From SAR86 cluster bacterium (lineage in GTDB: Bacteria; Pseudomonadota; Gammaproteobacteria; Magnimaribacterales; Magnimaribacteraceae): a DNA stretch of 64,000 nt. The notes below the pieces were generated by a model, which saw nothing but the letters and a program-made list of their open reading frames with translations, was not told where the DNA came from and did no database searches. The stretch is taken from positions 62,001 through 126,000 of the forward strand of contig JAQWNM010000010.1 in assembly GCA_029268615.1 (NCBI GenBank), in the 5' to 3' direction. Below, piece after piece: positions 45,799 through 56,489 of this stretch; position 1 is the stretch's first letter, and each line of letters opens with the position of its first letter. Both the position numbers and the translations under genes were made by a program.

Positions 45799-47880
45799 TT
45801 ATTTCTCAATTCCTTTCATGGTTAAACGAATTTTACCTCTTGAGTCTACTTCTAAAACTTTAACACTAATTTTTTCACCTTCGGTTAAAACGTCTGTAAC
45901 TTTTTCAACTCTTTCTTCTGAAATTTCTGAGATATGAACCAATCCATCCGTATTTGGTAGAATTGTTACAAAAGCTCCAAAATCAGTAATTTTTGCAACT
46001 TTTCCTTCATAGATCTTATTCACTTCTGGACTGGCAGTAACTTCTTCTACTCTCTGTACAGCTAATTCTCTTGATTTAGCATTATCACCATAAATTGTGA
46101 CTCTTCCATTATCATCAACATCTATCAAAGTTTCTGTTTCTGATGTTAATGCTCTTATAGTGTCACCACCTTTACCTATCAGATCTCTAATCTTTGACTT
46201 GTCAATTTGTAAAACTACTGCCTGAGGTGCTTTATCAGAGAGAGTGGCTTTTGATTCAGTTATTGTTTCATTCATGTTCTCAAGAATATGAATTCTGGCT
46301 ACCTGTGCTTTCTCTAAGGCTACTTCAAAAATTTCTTCAGTTATACCATCTATCTTTATATCCATTTGAAGAGCGGTTATACCTTCAGAAGTTCCTGCTA
46401 CCTTAAAATCCATGTCTCCTAAATGATCTTCGTCTCCTAATATATCTGTTATGACAGCAAAGCCTGAATCTTCTTTCACCAAGCCCATAGCTATACCTGC
46501 AACTGCTGCTCTTATTGGTACCCCCGTATCCATTAGTGCTAGACTAGAACCACAGACTGAGGCCATTGAACTGGAGCCGTTAGACTCTGTAATTTCAGAA
46601 ACTACTCTAATAGTATACGGGAAATCTTCGGGGTCTGGCAGCACTGCTTCCAATGCTCTTCTGGCTAATTTACCATGACCTATTTCCCTTCTTTTTGGTC
46701 CAGCTAAAAATCCTGCTTCTCCTACAGAGTAAGGTGGGAAATTATAATGAAGCATAAATTGATCTTTAAATTCTCCCTCTATAGCATCAATTATCTGAGC
46801 TTGTTTTGGAGATCCTAAAGTTGTAACCACTAGTGCCTGGGTTTCTCCTCTTGTAAATAAAGCTGACCCATGAGTATTTTTTAAAACACCAATCTCTGAA
46901 TATAATTGCCTAACTTGATCTAAATCTCGTCCATCTATCCTAGGCTCTCCATTTATAAGTCTAGTTCTGACAATACTCTTCTCAATTTTCTTAAAGGCAT
47001 CTAATAGATCTGAATCAGTATACTCAGAATCTTCAGAAGAAAGATTTTGAAGAATTTCTTCCTTAATTTCATTAAGTTTCTGGACCCTAGCTTGCTTTTC
47101 TTTAATTGAATATGCGTCAGTTATCTTTGCTTCAAAAGATTCAGTAACTTTTTCTATAAGTTCGTTTGTTATTTCTTTAGATATATACTCAACATCTGGT
47201 TTTCCTATTTCAACAGCCATTTCTTTAATTGCAGAGATAACAACCTGCATCTCTTTATGAGCAAATAATATCGCTCCAAGCATTTGGCTTTCTGATAATT
47301 CTTTTGCTTCTGATTCAACCATAATTACTGCTTTATCACTAGCTGCAACCACCATATCCAAGTAAGAATTCTCTAATTGACTCCTTTTAGGATTAAGTAC
47401 GTACTTCCCTTCTATAAAACCTACTCTTGCAGCTCCCAATGGACCATTAAATGGAAGCCCGGAAATAGCAATAGCAGCTGAAGCGCCAAGAAAAGCAACT
47501 ACATCAGGATCTGTATCTTTATCTGCTGAGATGACAGTGCAAACAACTTGAACTTCATATAGAAAATCATTATTAAATAAAGGTCTCAAAGGTCTATCAA
47601 TGAGTCTAGAAGTTAAAGTTTCTTTCTCTGTAGGTCGACCTTCTCGTTTAAAGAAACCTCCTGGAATCTTTCCAGTAGAATAAGTCTTTTCTATGTAATT
47701 TACAGTTAATGGGAAAAAATCTTGGTGTTCTCCTGGTGCTTTGCCTAGAACAACAGTTGCAAGAACTTGTGTATTGTCGCAAGTGACTAGAATTGAGCCA
47801 GTTGCTTGTTTAGCAACTCTACCGGTCTCAAAAGTTACTTCTTTATCACCGAAGAGTATTGTTTTTTTGTATGCTTTCAT
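45799..47880 (-). CDS. pnp: Polyribonucleotide nucleotidyltransferase (PNPase)
   Basis: 3'-5' phosphorolytic exoribonuclease of the degradosome. Two RNase PH domains, with [27 protein letters not shown] in the first and [24 protein letters not shown] and [19 protein letters not shown] in the second, are followed by a KH domain ([15 protein letters not shown], near residue 560) and an S1 domain (about 622-690). Length 693 aa. It follows rpsO, as in E. coli. Confidence 0.98.
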   Translation of the reverse strand: MKAYKKTILFGDKEVTFETGRVAKQATGSILVTCDNTQVLATVVLGKAPGEHQDFFPLTVNYIEKTYSTGKIPGGFFKREGRPTEKETLTSRLIDRPLRPLFNNDFLYEVQVVCTVISADKDTDPDVVAFLGASAAIAISGLPFNGPLGAARVGFIEGKYVLNPKRSQLENSYLDMVVAASDKAVIMVESEAKELSESQMLGAILFAHKEMQVVISAIKEMAVEIGKPDVEYISKEITNELIEKVTESFEAKITDAYSIKEKQARVQKLNEIKEEILQNLSSEDSEYTDSDLLDAFKKIEKSIVRTRLINGEPRIDGRDLDQVRQLYSEIGVLKNTHGSALFTRGETQALVVTTLGSPKQAQIIDAIEGEFKDQFMLHYNFPPYSVGEAGFLAGPKRREIGHGKLARRALEAVLPDPEDFPYTIRVVSEITESNGSSSMASVCGSSLALMDTGVPIRAAVAGIAMGLVKEDSGFAVITDILGDEDHLGDMDFKVAGTSEGITALQMDIKIDGITEEIFEVALEKAQVARIHILENMNETITESKATLSDKAPQAVVLQIDKSKIRDLIGKGGDTIRALTSETETLIDVDDNGRVTIYGDNAKSRELAVQRVEEVTASPEVNKIYEGKVAKITDFGAFVTILPNTDGLVHISEISEERVEKVTDVLTEGEKISVKVLEVDSRGKIRLTMKGIEK

Positions 47881-47905
47881 AATTACTTTTTTTTACAATT
47901 ATTCG

Positions 47906-47929
47906 TCTTGAATAACTATTTATTCAAGA
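47906..47929 (-). other. Stem-loop in the rpsO-pnp intergenic region
   Basis: TCTTGAATA (47906-47914) and TATTCAAGA (47921-47929) form a perfect 9-bp stem with a 6-base loop, between the rpsO stop and the pnp start. No T-run follows at once on the minus strand, so it is not a standard terminator. In E. coli the same gap carries an RNase III-processed hairpin used in pnp autocontrol; an equivalent role here is inferred from position. Confidence 0.6.
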
Positions 47930-47962
47930 TATATAAATTAATTTGGGTTTAAATAAATAAAA

Positions 47963-48232
47963 CTACCTTCTAAGACCCAAGTCTTCGAGTAGCTTCTTAT
48001 AAGTATCTGGCTTATGGGATTTAATATAATCCAAAAGCTTTCTTCTTCTATTGACCATTCTTATCAATCCTCTTCTAGAATGATGGTCCTTCTTATTGTC
48101 TTTAAAATGATTGTTCAAAGAATCTATATTGGCAGATAGCAAAGCTATCTGAACCTCTGGTGAACCTGTATCTTCCTTTCCGCGACCAAATTTACTAACT
48201 AAATCTTTCTTATCTATGCTGCTTAATGCCAA
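47963..48232 (-). CDS. rpsO: 30S ribosomal protein S15
   Basis: Primary binding protein of the 16S rRNA central domain. It has [45 protein letters not shown], and 89 aa as usual. Between truB and pnp. Confidence 0.99.
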   Translation of the reverse strand: MALSSIDKKDLVSKFGRGKEDTGSPEVQIALLSANIDSLNNHFKDNKKDHHSRRGLIRMVNRRRKLLDYIKSHKPDTYKKLLEDLGLRR

Positions 48233-48268
48233 AACTCAACCTTATTATTTATTAAACTAAATTAAATA

Positions 48269-49135
48269 CTAACTAGGAAGTAACCTTTTGGACTTAAGAA
48301 TATCTAATTCATTTAAATCCCCTATACCTAAAAAAATATTATTTTTTGTATATATTTTAACTAACCCAGTAGTATCTTGGTGTGCATTATAGTCAACTGA
48401 CTGACCTTTCCTAATCTTTTTTGCATCTTCTTCTGAAATAAATACAGATGGGAGATCTGATATATAAACATCTGCAGGCGATAAGTAATCTAAAATATTA
48501 CTTTTATTTAATGTCTTAAGAGGTACAGAATGGGTTATGGAATGTTTTCCAATAGAAATTCTTCTCAGATCTTTTAAGGTTGAACCAACTCCTAGTTCCC
48601 TACCTATTGATTCAACTAATGACCTTATATATGTTCCTTTCGAGCAAACTACCTCTAATTCAAATGTATGTTTATTTAAGGATAAGACTTCAATTGACCT
48701 TATATCAATAGATCTAGATTCTCTTTTAAAATAAATTCCTTTTCTTACCCATCTATACATTGGTTGTCCATTTTTCTTTATAGCTGAATACATAGAAGGT
48801 ATTTGTGATTGCATTCCAAGAAAACTATTTAAAATTTTATCTAAACTTAAATGACTCCTCCCAGGATCTTTCCTTTGCAAAATTTCTCCCTCTAAATCGC
48901 CTGTAGAAGTAATTACTCCTAGAATTGCAGATAATCTGTAATTCTTATATTGATCAGTAATAAATGAACTAAACCTAGTTGCATTGCCAAAGCATATGGG
49001 CAGGAGACCGCTAGCTAAAGGATCTAAAGTCCCACAATGCCCTATTTTTTTTATTCCTAAAGTTTTCCTCAAGTTATAAACACAACTCGCTGAACTTATT
49101 CCTTTAGGTTTATCTAAAAGTAATACTCCATTCAT
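48269..49135 (-). CDS. truB: tRNA pseudouridine(55) synthase TruB
   Basis: Makes pseudouridine 55 in the tRNA T-loop. It opens GVLLLDKPKGISSASCVYNLRK; the catalytic Asp is in HCGTLDPLASGLLPICFG (near residue 40). Length 288 aa with a short C-terminal PUA-like part. It lies between rbfA and rpsO. Confidence 0.97.
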   Translation of the reverse strand: MNGVLLLDKPKGISSASCVYNLRKTLGIKKIGHCGTLDPLASGLLPICFGNATRFSSFITDQYKNYRLSAILGVITSTGDLEGEILQRKDPGRSHLSLDKILNSFLGMQSQIPSMYSAIKKNGQPMYRWVRKGIYFKRESRSIDIRSIEVLSLNKHTFELEVVCSKGTYIRSLVESIGRELGVGSTLKDLRRISIGKHSITHSVPLKTLNKSNILDYLSPADVYISDLPSVFISEEDAKKIRKGQSVDYNAHQDTTGLVKIYTKNNIFLGIGDLNELDILKSKRLLPS

Positions 49136-49140
49136 ATAAT

Positions 49141-49461
49141 CTAATTTTCTAAAATATCAATTTCGGGTGAGAAAATTAAGTCTGGAGTATATTTTAAACG
49201 TAAATTTGAGCTCAAAACTCCTCTTATGAAGCCTTTTGCCTTAACTAAACCTTCTTGCAAGTCTTCTTCTGATACATTATTGAAACTATTAAAAGAAGAA
49301 AAGTATACGTAAGCTTGTTTTTTATCTTCAGATAACTCTACCCTAGTTAAAGTTAATCCATAAAGTCTAGGATCTTTAACTTTATTGTTAATTATTTGGG
49401 ATAATTCTCTTTTAATTTGATCTTGAAGCCTATCTGCTCTAGTGAAGTCTAAAGATTTCAT
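49141..49461 (-). CDS. rbfA: Ribosome-binding factor A
   Basis: KH-fold factor for late 30S maturation. It begins FTRADRLQDQIKRELSQIINNKVKDPRL and has VELSEDKKQAYVYFS. 106 aa. The start overlaps the infB stop by 4 bases. Confidence 0.95.
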   Translation of the reverse strand: MKSLDFTRADRLQDQIKRELSQIINNKVKDPRLYGLTLTRVELSEDKKQAYVYFSSFNSFNNVSEEDLQEGLVKAKGFIRGVLSSNLRLKYTPDLIFSPEIDILEN

Positions 49462-51803
49462 GCACTTAAGGTTCTCTTAACTTCCAAACGTTCAAATACT
49501 TCTATCTTGTCTCCAACTTTCACGTCTTTATAATTAGTAATTCCAAGGCCACATTCCATTCCTGTCTTAACCTCAGATGCATCATCTTTAAATCGCCTTA
49601 GAGAATCTAACTTACCTTCGAATATAACTATATTATCCCTAATTACCCTCAGAGGACTATTCCTCTTGATAGAACCTTCTATAACCATAGATCCAGCAAT
49701 TAAACCAAATTTTGGAGAGGTAAATAGATCTCTTACTTCTGCGGTTCCTAGAATATTTTCTTTAATCTCGGGTTCTAACTTTCCTTCTATAAGCTCTTTA
49801 ATTGAATCTAATAAATCATATATTATGGAAAATAGCTTTATATCTATAGACTCATTCTCTGCAATATTTTTTGCCGCATTATCAGCCCTCACATTAAACC
49901 CAATGACATAAGCATCAGCTGTACGAGCTAAATTTATATCATTTTCATTAATGCCTCCAACAGATTTATGTATGATATTTATTTTTGTTTCTTCAGATTG
50001 AAAATTTCCTATTGAACCGACAATAGCTTCTAAAGAACCATGAGTATCTGCCTTTATAAGAAGGTTTATTAATATTTTTGACTTATCATTTAGTTCAAAG
50101 AATGCATCTACATTTGAAATTTGTTGTCTAGAAAGTCTATTCAATCTTGATCTTTCAGCCCTTTCTTGAGAAATATCTTTTGCCATTTTTTCACTTGAAA
50201 CAACTATGAAGTCTTCGCCTGCAATAGGTGGTGTTTCTAGACCGGTAACTATTACAGGCGAAGAAGGTTCAGCAAATTCAACTTTTTTGTTATTCTCATC
50301 GATTAAGGTTCTAACTTTTTTAGTTTGCTCGCCTAGCAAAATAATATCTCCTAGCTTTAAAGTTCCTTTTTGAACTAATAATGTTGCTATTGCTCCTTGA
50401 CCTTTCTGGGTAGAGGAATCCAATACGATGCCTGTAGCAGACCCTTTAAAAAATGTTTTTAATTCTAAAACCTCAGCTTCTAAAGCTATAGCTTCAAGTA
50501 GATTATCAACTCCTTCTCCCGTTAAAGCTGAAACTGGAATAAATTGAGTATTGCCTCCCCAATCTTCAGGAACAAGATCTAATTCAGATAGCTCTTTTTT
50601 TATCTTCTCAAGATCCGCACCATCGGTGTCAATTTTATTTACCGCAACAATTATGGTGACGCCTGCAACTTTAGCATGGTTTACCGCTTCTTCTGTTTGC
50701 GGTTGAACACCATCATCAGCTGCAACGACTAGCACAACAATATCAGTTGAATTTGCTCCTCTAGCTCTAATCTCAGTAAATGCAGCATGCCCTGGAGTAT
50801 CTATAAAAGTAATTTCACCAGACTTAGTTTGTGCTTTGTAAGCACCTATTTTTTGGGTTATTCCGCCATCTTCACTAGAAGCTACTTTTGCACTCCTTAT
50901 AAAATCTAACAAAGTAGTCTTACCATGATCAACGTGACCCAAGACAGAAACAACAGGTGTTCTAGATGACTCTTTTCCGGAATAAGATACTAATTCCTGT
51001 AATTTATCTTCCTCGAAGACTTCCGAAGCAATTTCGCCTAAATGACCTAACTCTTCAGTTATTAATATGGCAGTATCTTGATCTAAAGTTTGATTTATAG
51101 TTGCCATAACCCCAAGACTCATAAGTTTCTTTAAAAGTTCACCTCCCTTAATGGAGAGTAATTGCGCTAAATCTGCAACAGATATTGATTCAGGAATTTG
51201 AATTTTCTTTTGAATAAACTCAGCAGGTTTCTCAAATTTATGTTGTTCTGAAGATTTAGATTTAAGTTCAAGAATCCTTTCTCCTTCTAACTCTCTTTCT
51301 TCTCTTTTAGAGATCCTAGAAGAAGAATCCTTCTTGGTGTCAACAGGAATCTTTTTAGCTGTTGCACTTTCATCTTTCTTAGAAGTTCTTCTAACTTTGG
51401 TTTTGCCCAGAAGATCTACTTTTTTATCTACTTTTTCTTTGGCGTTAGCTTTTTCTTGTTCATTTGCTTTTCTTTTTGCTTCAGCAGATTTAAAATCTAT
51501 TGAATCCGAGTCATCAGATTTGTCTACTGAAGAAGTGGTCTTAATTTTATTCTTTCTTTGTATTTCTATCTTGTTAGAAACTTGTGAAACTTCTTTTTCT
51601 TTTGTCTTCTTTTTTAAAGAAATAGTAGAAGTTTTTTTAAACTTTGGGTTTTTTAAATGCTCTAATAATTTTTTTCTATCTTTATCAGTAACTATTTCAT
51701 CTTCTGAAGCATGTTTAAGACTAGCTTCTTTCATTCTAGACAAGAGCTTTCCTGAAGAGAACCCTACAATTTCAGCTAGCTTTTTTACCGTTAAATCAGC
51801 CAT
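49458..51803 (-). CDS. infB: Translation initiation factor IF-2
   Basis: GTPase that brings fMet-tRNA to the 30S subunit. An N-terminal IF2_N domain ([20 protein letters not shown]) is followed by a long charged Lys/Glu/Ser linker, a second IF2_N, and the G domain with [12 protein letters not shown] (near residue 288), [15 protein letters not shown] and NKID. The C-terminal domains II-IV are complete. Length 781 aa. In the nusA-infB-rbfA order. Confidence 0.98.
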   Translation of the reverse strand: MADLTVKKLAEIVGFSSGKLLSRMKEASLKHASEDEIVTDKDRKKLLEHLKNPKFKKTSTISLKKKTKEKEVSQVSNKIEIQRKNKIKTTSSVDKSDDSDSIDFKSAEAKRKANEQEKANAKEKVDKKVDLLGKTKVRRTSKKDESATAKKIPVDTKKDSSSRISKREERELEGERILELKSKSSEQHKFEKPAEFIQKKIQIPESISVADLAQLLSIKGGELLKKLMSLGVMATINQTLDQDTAILITEELGHLGEIASEVFEEDKLQELVSYSGKESSRTPVVSVLGHVDHGKTTLLDFIRSAKVASSEDGGITQKIGAYKAQTKSGEITFIDTPGHAAFTEIRARGANSTDIVVLVVAADDGVQPQTEEAVNHAKVAGVTIIVAVNKIDTDGADLEKIKKELSELDLVPEDWGGNTQFIPVSALTGEGVDNLLEAIALEAEVLELKTFFKGSATGIVLDSSTQKGQGAIATLLVQKGTLKLGDIILLGEQTKKVRTLIDENNKKVEFAEPSSPVIVTGLETPPIAGEDFIVVSSEKMAKDISQERAERSRLNRLSRQQISNVDAFFELNDKSKILINLLIKADTHGSLEAIVGSIGNFQSEETKINIIHKSVGGINENDINLARTADAYVIGFNVRADNAAKNIAENESIDIKLFSIIYDLLDSIKELIEGKLEPEIKENILGTAEVRDLFTSPKFGLIAGSMVIEGSIKRNSPLRVIRDNIVIFEGKLDSLRRFKDDASEVKTGMECGLGITNYKDVKVGDKIEVFERLEVKRTLSA

Positions 51804-51811
51804 TATTAAGT

Positions 51812-53302
51812 TTATTCATTTTCAAACCAATGTGCTCTGGCTTTCATTATTAAATCTGCTGCAGCCTTCTCATCTATCTTCACAAGCTCAAGTAGTTCAT
51901 CTACTGATTGTTCTGCTAAATCTTCTTTATTTTTTATTCCTGCCTGGTTTAGTTCCATAGCAAACGGAACATCAATTCCCTCAATAGACATTAAATCATT
52001 ATCATCACTCTCTTTATCGCTGTCTAAATCTGATTCAAGATCAATAGCTGATTCTAACAAAGCAGCTTTTGCTCTATCTATGAGCACTGAAGCAATTTCA
52101 TCATCAAAACCGTCTATAGAAGCTATGGTTTCTATAGAGGAATCTGCAACTAACCTAATTGAACTTAAACCTTCTTGTTCAAGTAATTCCGCTACTTCTA
52201 CTTCAATATCTAAGTTCAAAATCAACGATCCTGTTGTTTCAGAATTACTTTCTTCTGATTCATTAACTTCATCTTTGTTCAATACATTTAATTTCCAACC
52301 TGTTAACTGACTTGCTAATCTCACATTTTGACCACTCTTTCCTATAGCTTGAGCAAAAGTATCAGATGTAACTGTAATATCCATAGAACCTTTGGTCTCA
52401 TCTAAGACAATCGATGTAATGTCTGCAGGGCCCATTGAATTAATAACTAATTGCGCAGGGTCATCATCCCAAATTATGATATCTATTCTCTCATTACCTA
52501 TTTCTGAAGATACTGCTTGAACTCTTGAACCTCTCATTCCTACACATGCCCCTACAGGATCTATTCTATTATCGTTTGTTTTGACAGCTATTTTCGATCG
52601 TGAACCAGCATCTCTTGCTACTGCTTTGATTTCAATAACTTGTTCAGAAATCTCTGGAACCTCAATCCTAAAAAGTTGCTCAACCATTTCTGGACATTTT
52701 CTACTTAAAGCTAATTGGGATCCTCTATTCTCTCTTTCTTCTTCAAATAATATGCCTTTAATTCTTTCTCCAAGTCTAAAAGATTCGCCTTGGATTAATT
52801 CAGTTCTAGGTAAAATTGCCTCTGCATTATCTCCTAAATCTACTATTAAAAAATCTCTATTAACTTTCTTTATTTCTCCATTGACCATCTCTCCCAAGTA
52901 AGCTTTATATTTACTTACAATTTGAGATCTTTCAGCCTCTCGAACTTTTTGAACAATAACTTGTTTGGCAGCTTGGGCTGCAATTCTTCCAAAAGCAACA
53001 TTTTCTACTTGTTCTTTAATTATCGAACCTATTTCTAAGGTTTCATCTTTTTTCTTAGCTTCTTCAAGAGTTAATTGATATCCTGGAAATTCATATTCTT
53101 CATCCAAAGTAACTAACCAAGTTCTATAAGTTAGATAATTCCCAGTCTCTGTGTCAATTTCTACAATAATTTCTGTAGGTTCTGAATACCTCTTTTTAGT
53201 GGCAGAAGCCAAAGCTAGTTCGATGGCTTCAAAAATAGATTCCTTGGGTAAACTCTTTTCACCTGAGACTGATTCCGCAACTAATAAAATTTCATTTTGC
53301 AT
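51812..53302 (-). CDS. nusA: Transcription termination/antitermination factor NusA
   Basis: Binds RNA polymerase and modulates pausing, termination and antitermination. N-terminal domain, S1 domain (about 135-200), two KH domains with CVGMRGSRVQAVSSEIGNERIDII and IGKSGQNVRLASQLTGWKLNV, and two C-terminal acidic repeats, the last ending ADLIMKARAHWFENE. Length 496 aa, as in E. coli. Confidence 0.97.
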   Translation of the reverse strand: MQNEILLVAESVSGEKSLPKESIFEAIELALASATKKRYSEPTEIIVEIDTETGNYLTYRTWLVTLDEEYEFPGYQLTLEEAKKKDETLEIGSIIKEQVENVAFGRIAAQAAKQVIVQKVREAERSQIVSKYKAYLGEMVNGEIKKVNRDFLIVDLGDNAEAILPRTELIQGESFRLGERIKGILFEEERENRGSQLALSRKCPEMVEQLFRIEVPEISEQVIEIKAVARDAGSRSKIAVKTNDNRIDPVGACVGMRGSRVQAVSSEIGNERIDIIIWDDDPAQLVINSMGPADITSIVLDETKGSMDITVTSDTFAQAIGKSGQNVRLASQLTGWKLNVLNKDEVNESEESNSETTGSLILNLDIEVEVAELLEQEGLSSIRLVADSSIETIASIDGFDDEIASVLIDRAKAALLESAIDLESDLDSDKESDDNDLMSIEGIDVPFAMELNQAGIKNKEDLAEQSVDELLELVKIDEKAAADLIMKARAHWFENE

Positions 53303-53310
53303 AACTTATC

Positions 53311-53757
53311 CTAAAATATTTCCTTCAAATTAGCTTTTTCAATTTCACTAAAACTTATTTCTAATATATCTTCTTTTACAACTAAGATAATACTCTCTTC
53401 TTTTACTTTTTCTAGAATACCTTCTTGAGTCTTATATTTATTGTCTTCATCCCTATATCTTATTCTAAGATTAGACCCTAAATATAAAGAAAATTGGTCT
53501 TTTCTAAATAATGTTCTATCTATTCCAGGTGACGAAACTTCTAAGCTATAAACAGATTCAAAAAGTTCGCTTGCATCTAACATAGCACTTAAATGTCTAC
53601 TAACTAGAGAACAATCCTCAACATTTATACTTTCAGTACTATCTATAAATACTCGAAGAGTCTTAGATCTTCCATTTCCAGAAGTCTCTAATCCCCATAA
53701 TCTGAAACCTAATCTTTCAAGATCATCTTCTATTAATTTTTCTACTTTATCTATCAT
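53311..53757 (-). CDS. rimP: Ribosome maturation factor RimP
   Basis: Needed for 30S assembly. It has LEDDLERLGFRLWGLETSG, DCSLVSRHLSAMLDA and the signature VYSLEVSSPGIDRTLFRKDQF. 148 aa. It starts 15 bases past the U-tract of the tRNA-fMet terminator, so it relies on read-through or a local promoter. Confidence 0.95.
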   Translation of the reverse strand: MIDKVEKLIEDDLERLGFRLWGLETSGNGRSKTLRVFIDSTESINVEDCSLVSRHLSAMLDASELFESVYSLEVSSPGIDRTLFRKDQFSLYLGSNLRIRYRDEDNKYKTQEGILEKVKEESIILVVKEDILEISFSEIEKANLKEIF

Positions 53758-53772
53758 AAACTATTAAATAAC

Positions 53773-53795
53773 AAAAAAAGCCCTCTAAGGGCTTT
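53773..53795 (-). terminator. Intrinsic terminator after tRNA-fMet
   Basis: On the minus strand AAAGCCCT-TAG-AGGGCTTT makes an 8-bp stem and is followed by T residues (plus-strand A-run 53773-53779). It starts 5 bases past the tRNA 3' end and lies just before rimP, so it may act as a partial terminator adjusting tRNA and mRNA output. Confidence 0.85.
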
Positions 53796-53800
53796 ATTAT

Positions 53801-53877
<77 letters not shown>

Positions 53878-53889
53878 ACAAACCGGAGG

Positions 53890-53918
53890 AGTATAGTAAT
53901 TGCTTGATTGCGGGTCAA
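53890..53918 (-). promoter_or_regulatory. Promoter of tRNA-fMet (and possibly rimP-nusA-infB)
   Basis: On the minus strand TTGACC (53918-53913, 5/6) and TATACT (53895-53890, 5/6) are 17 bp apart. The start would be near 53883, six bases before the mature tRNA 5' end. It lies wholly between tRNA-Leu and tRNA-fMet. Confidence 0.75.
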
Positions 53919-53937
53919 GAAGGTTATTTTTTTTATT

Positions 53938-54023
53938 TGGTGCCGAAGAGAGGATTCGAACCTCCACGGGCTAAGCCCACTACCCCCTCAAGGTAGCGTG
54001 TCTACCAATTTCACCACTTCGGC
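53938..54023 (-). tRNA. tRNA-Leu (anticodon GAG)
   Basis: Type II tRNA of 86 nt with a long variable arm. Acceptor GCCGAAG pairs with CTTCGGC and ACCA is encoded. The anticodon arm CTACC-TTGAGGG-GGTAG gives GAG. It sits directly after secG, as leuU does in E. coli. Confidence 0.97.
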
Positions 54024-54031
54024 TGAAATAT

Positions 54032-54349
54032 TTAATCAGGTAATTTATCAGGAAAATTATTAACTTCTTCTTTGTCATTAATTGATTCTTCATTGACATT
54101 TATGGGGATCGATTGAGAAGAGTGCCTTATATTCCAGGTCATCCCAAGGCTAACCAATAGAAACATAAAAGCCAAAAAAGCAGTTATTTTTGTTAGAGGA
54201 TTTGGAGAAGAAGACGGCCCAAACATTGTATTTGAGGAACCGCTCCCAAAAGCGCTTCCTATATCTGAACCCTTACCTTGTTGTAAAAGTATCAAAATAA
54301 TGAGGGTAACTGAGATTAAGATATAAAAAAATAAAATTAAATTTTCCAT
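54032..54349 (-). CDS. secG: Preprotein translocase subunit SecG
   Basis: Accessory membrane subunit of SecYEG. Two helices flank the conserved LQQGKGSDIGSAFGSGSSNTMFG; the second helix is followed by an acidic tail. 105 aa. It overlaps tpiA by one base and precedes tRNA-Leu. Confidence 0.95.
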   Translation of the reverse strand: MENLILFFYILISVTLIILILLQQGKGSDIGSAFGSGSSNTMFGPSSSPNPLTKITAFLAFMFLLVSLGMTWNIRHSSQSIPINVNEESINDKEEVNNFPDKLPD

Positions 54350-55098
54350 TATTGACTTTTTGTTACTATGTTAATAAATTCTTTAGGATTGATAGATGCG
54401 CCTCCAACAAGTAATCCATCAACTTCCTTTAATTCAGATAAACTCTTTGCATTATCTTGCAGAACACTGCCTCCGTAAAGTATTGGAATAGAATTAGTAT
54501 CTAAAATTTTTAATAAAGTATTTTTAATAAAATTATGGGTTTCAGATATTATAAGTGGATCTGCAGTATCTCCTGATCCAATTGCCCAAATAGGTTCATA
54601 TGCAATCAATAAAGAACTTTTAAGATCTTTAATCTTAAAAGGTTCCAGAAAGGATAATTGGGACTCTAGAACATTAAAAGTCTTGGACTCTAATTTTTCA
54701 TCTTTAGATTCACCTATGCAAAAAATAACTTTTAAACCAACCTTTAAAGCTGATGCAACTTTTTTTGACAATTCTTCATTTTTTTCTCCTACTTTTTCTC
54801 TTCTCTCAGAATGTCCTATCAAAGCATATTGACATCCAGCATCGAGAAGCATTTCTGCTGAAACACCTCCGGTCAGTGATTCATCAGAATCTGCGTCTAC
54901 ATTTTGAGCGCCCAAGTTAATTCCTAGTTTTCTTTTGTAAAGAATATTAGAAGTTGATTTTAAAAAACACATAGGAGGACAAAGAATACATCTACTTTGA
55001 AGATCTTCTGGCATTAAACTAACCTCATCCAGCCAAGAAGAAATCATATCAAAGGATCCGTTCATCTTAAAATTGGCAATAATTTGAAAATTCTTCAT
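54349..55098 (-). CDS. tpiA: Triosephosphate isomerase
   Basis: Interconverts dihydroxyacetone phosphate and glyceraldehyde 3-phosphate. It has NFKMNGS (Lys), ALIGHSERR (His), IAYEPIWAIGSGDTA (Glu) and ILYGGSV. 249 aa. In the conserved glmM-tpiA-secG order. Confidence 0.98.
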   Translation of the reverse strand: MKNFQIIANFKMNGSFDMISSWLDEVSLMPEDLQSRCILCPPMCFLKSTSNILYKRKLGINLGAQNVDADSDESLTGGVSAEMLLDAGCQYALIGHSERREKVGEKNEELSKKVASALKVGLKVIFCIGESKDEKLESKTFNVLESQLSFLEPFKIKDLKSSLLIAYEPIWAIGSGDTADPLIISETHNFIKNTLLKILDTNSIPILYGGSVLQDNAKSLSELKEVDGLLVGGASINPKEFINIVTKSQ

Positions 55099-55102
55099 TT
55101 TG

Positions 55103-56470
55103 CTAAGCTATATTTTTTATAACTTCGGCCAACCTATCTGCTGAATCATTAGTAAGTTCTGGTGTATTGGCTTCAACCATTATTCTAATTAGAGGTTCTG
55201 TTCCTGAAGGTCTAAGCAGAATCCTGCCTTCATTCTTTAGACGTTTTTCTAAATCAGAGACCGTTGCTCTAAGTTTTTGGTTCATTATAACTTTATGAGG
55301 ATTTGTGACCTTTAGGTTTATGAGCTTTTGTGGATATTTCTTGAATGAAGAAAGAGACTCTTCTAAAGTCATATTTAAGTTCTGTAATGCTAAAAGTATT
55401 TGAAGGGATGCTATGCAAGCATCTCCAGTAGTTGAAGATTCTAGGCATATTATATGTCCAGAAGGCTCTCCTCCCAAAAGCCACCCTTTGTTAAGCATTT
55501 CTTCAAGAACAAACTTATCACCAACATCAGATCTAATAAAATCTATATTATTTTTTTTAAAGATATTCTCTAAAGCTGAATTTGTCATTAAAGTTCCAAC
55601 GACACCTTTTGAGGGTTTAGAGGTTTTATTATTGATAATCTTTGATAATGCAAGGATGTAAAGTAAATCGTCTCCGTCTAAAATATTACCACTTCTATCA
55701 ACTACATTTATCCTGTCTCCATCGCCATCAAATGCCATACCTAAGTCACAATTATTTTGATTTGTAGATTCAATTAATACCTTAGGATCAGTTGAACCAC
55801 AATTTTTGTTTATATTTGTACCGTCAGGCTCAACAGCAATGGCAAAGACTTCAGCGCCTAATTCCTCAAATATTTTAGGGCCAACAGAATAAGCTGAACC
55901 ATTAGCGCAATCTAAACATATTCTTAAACCAGTAAGATCGAGATCAGGAACTGAAGATTTACAAAATTCAATATACCGACCTTGAGCATCATTGAGCCTA
56001 TCAGTTTTACCAAGGGTCGATGCTTCAACAACTTGAATTTCTTGAGTTAATAAAATTTCTATTTTTTTTTCTAACTTACTTGAAATTTTATAACCATCAT
56101 TTGAAAAAAATTTTATGCCATTGTCCTCAAAAGAATTATGAGAGGCACTTATAACTACTCCCATTTTATTCTGAGATTTAGCCAGATGAGCTACAGCTGG
56201 CGTAGGTAAAGGGCCTAAAAGGGTAACATTCATTCCAGCAGAAATTAAACCCGCCTGTAAAGCAGATTCCAACATATACCCCGATATCCTAGTATCCTTA
56301 CCTATCAAAATCCTATCAATATTTTCAGATAAGAATACCTTACCTGCAGCCCACCCAAGCTTTGTTACGAATAAAGGATTCATTGTGGAGTCAATGGGAC
56401 CTCTTATACCATCTGTACCAAAACGTCTATCCATACTTAAGACTTTTGGATTTTTTTGCTTAACTTCCAT
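55103..56470 (-). CDS. glmM: Phosphoglucosamine mutase GlmM
   Basis: Converts glucosamine 6-phosphate to the 1-phosphate for UDP-GlcNAc. It has RRFGTDGIRG near the N-terminus, the phosphoserine loop GVVISASHNSFEDNG, the metal loop AFDGDGDRI and LRPSGTEPLIRIMVE. Homologues usually start within a few residues of the FGTDGIRG run, so the ATG at 56434 (443 aa) may be the true start rather than 56470. folP, the usual upstream neighbour, is missing. Confidence 0.96.
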   Translation of the reverse strand: MEVKQKNPKVLSMDRRFGTDGIRGPIDSTMNPLFVTKLGWAAGKVFLSENIDRILIGKDTRISGYMLESALQAGLISAGMNVTLLGPLPTPAVAHLAKSQNKMGVVISASHNSFEDNGIKFFSNDGYKISSKLEKKIEILLTQEIQVVEASTLGKTDRLNDAQGRYIEFCKSSVPDLDLTGLRICLDCANGSAYSVGPKIFEELGAEVFAIAVEPDGTNINKNCGSTDPKVLIESTNQNNCDLGMAFDGDGDRINVVDRSGNILDGDDLLYILALSKIINNKTSKPSKGVVGTLMTNSALENIFKKNNIDFIRSDVGDKFVLEEMLNKGWLLGGEPSGHIICLESSTTGDACIASLQILLALQNLNMTLEESLSSFKKYPQKLINLKVTNPHKVIMNQKLRATVSDLEKRLKNEGRILLRPSGTEPLIRIMVEANTPELTNDSADRLAEVIKNIA

Positions 56471-56489
56471 TCAAGTCTTAAGAAAAGAT

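Noticed and set aside
51240-51660. Long plus-strand frame opposite the infB linker
   Set aside because: It mirrors the Lys/Glu-rich infB linker; the hydrophobic product is an artefact of the complementary strand.
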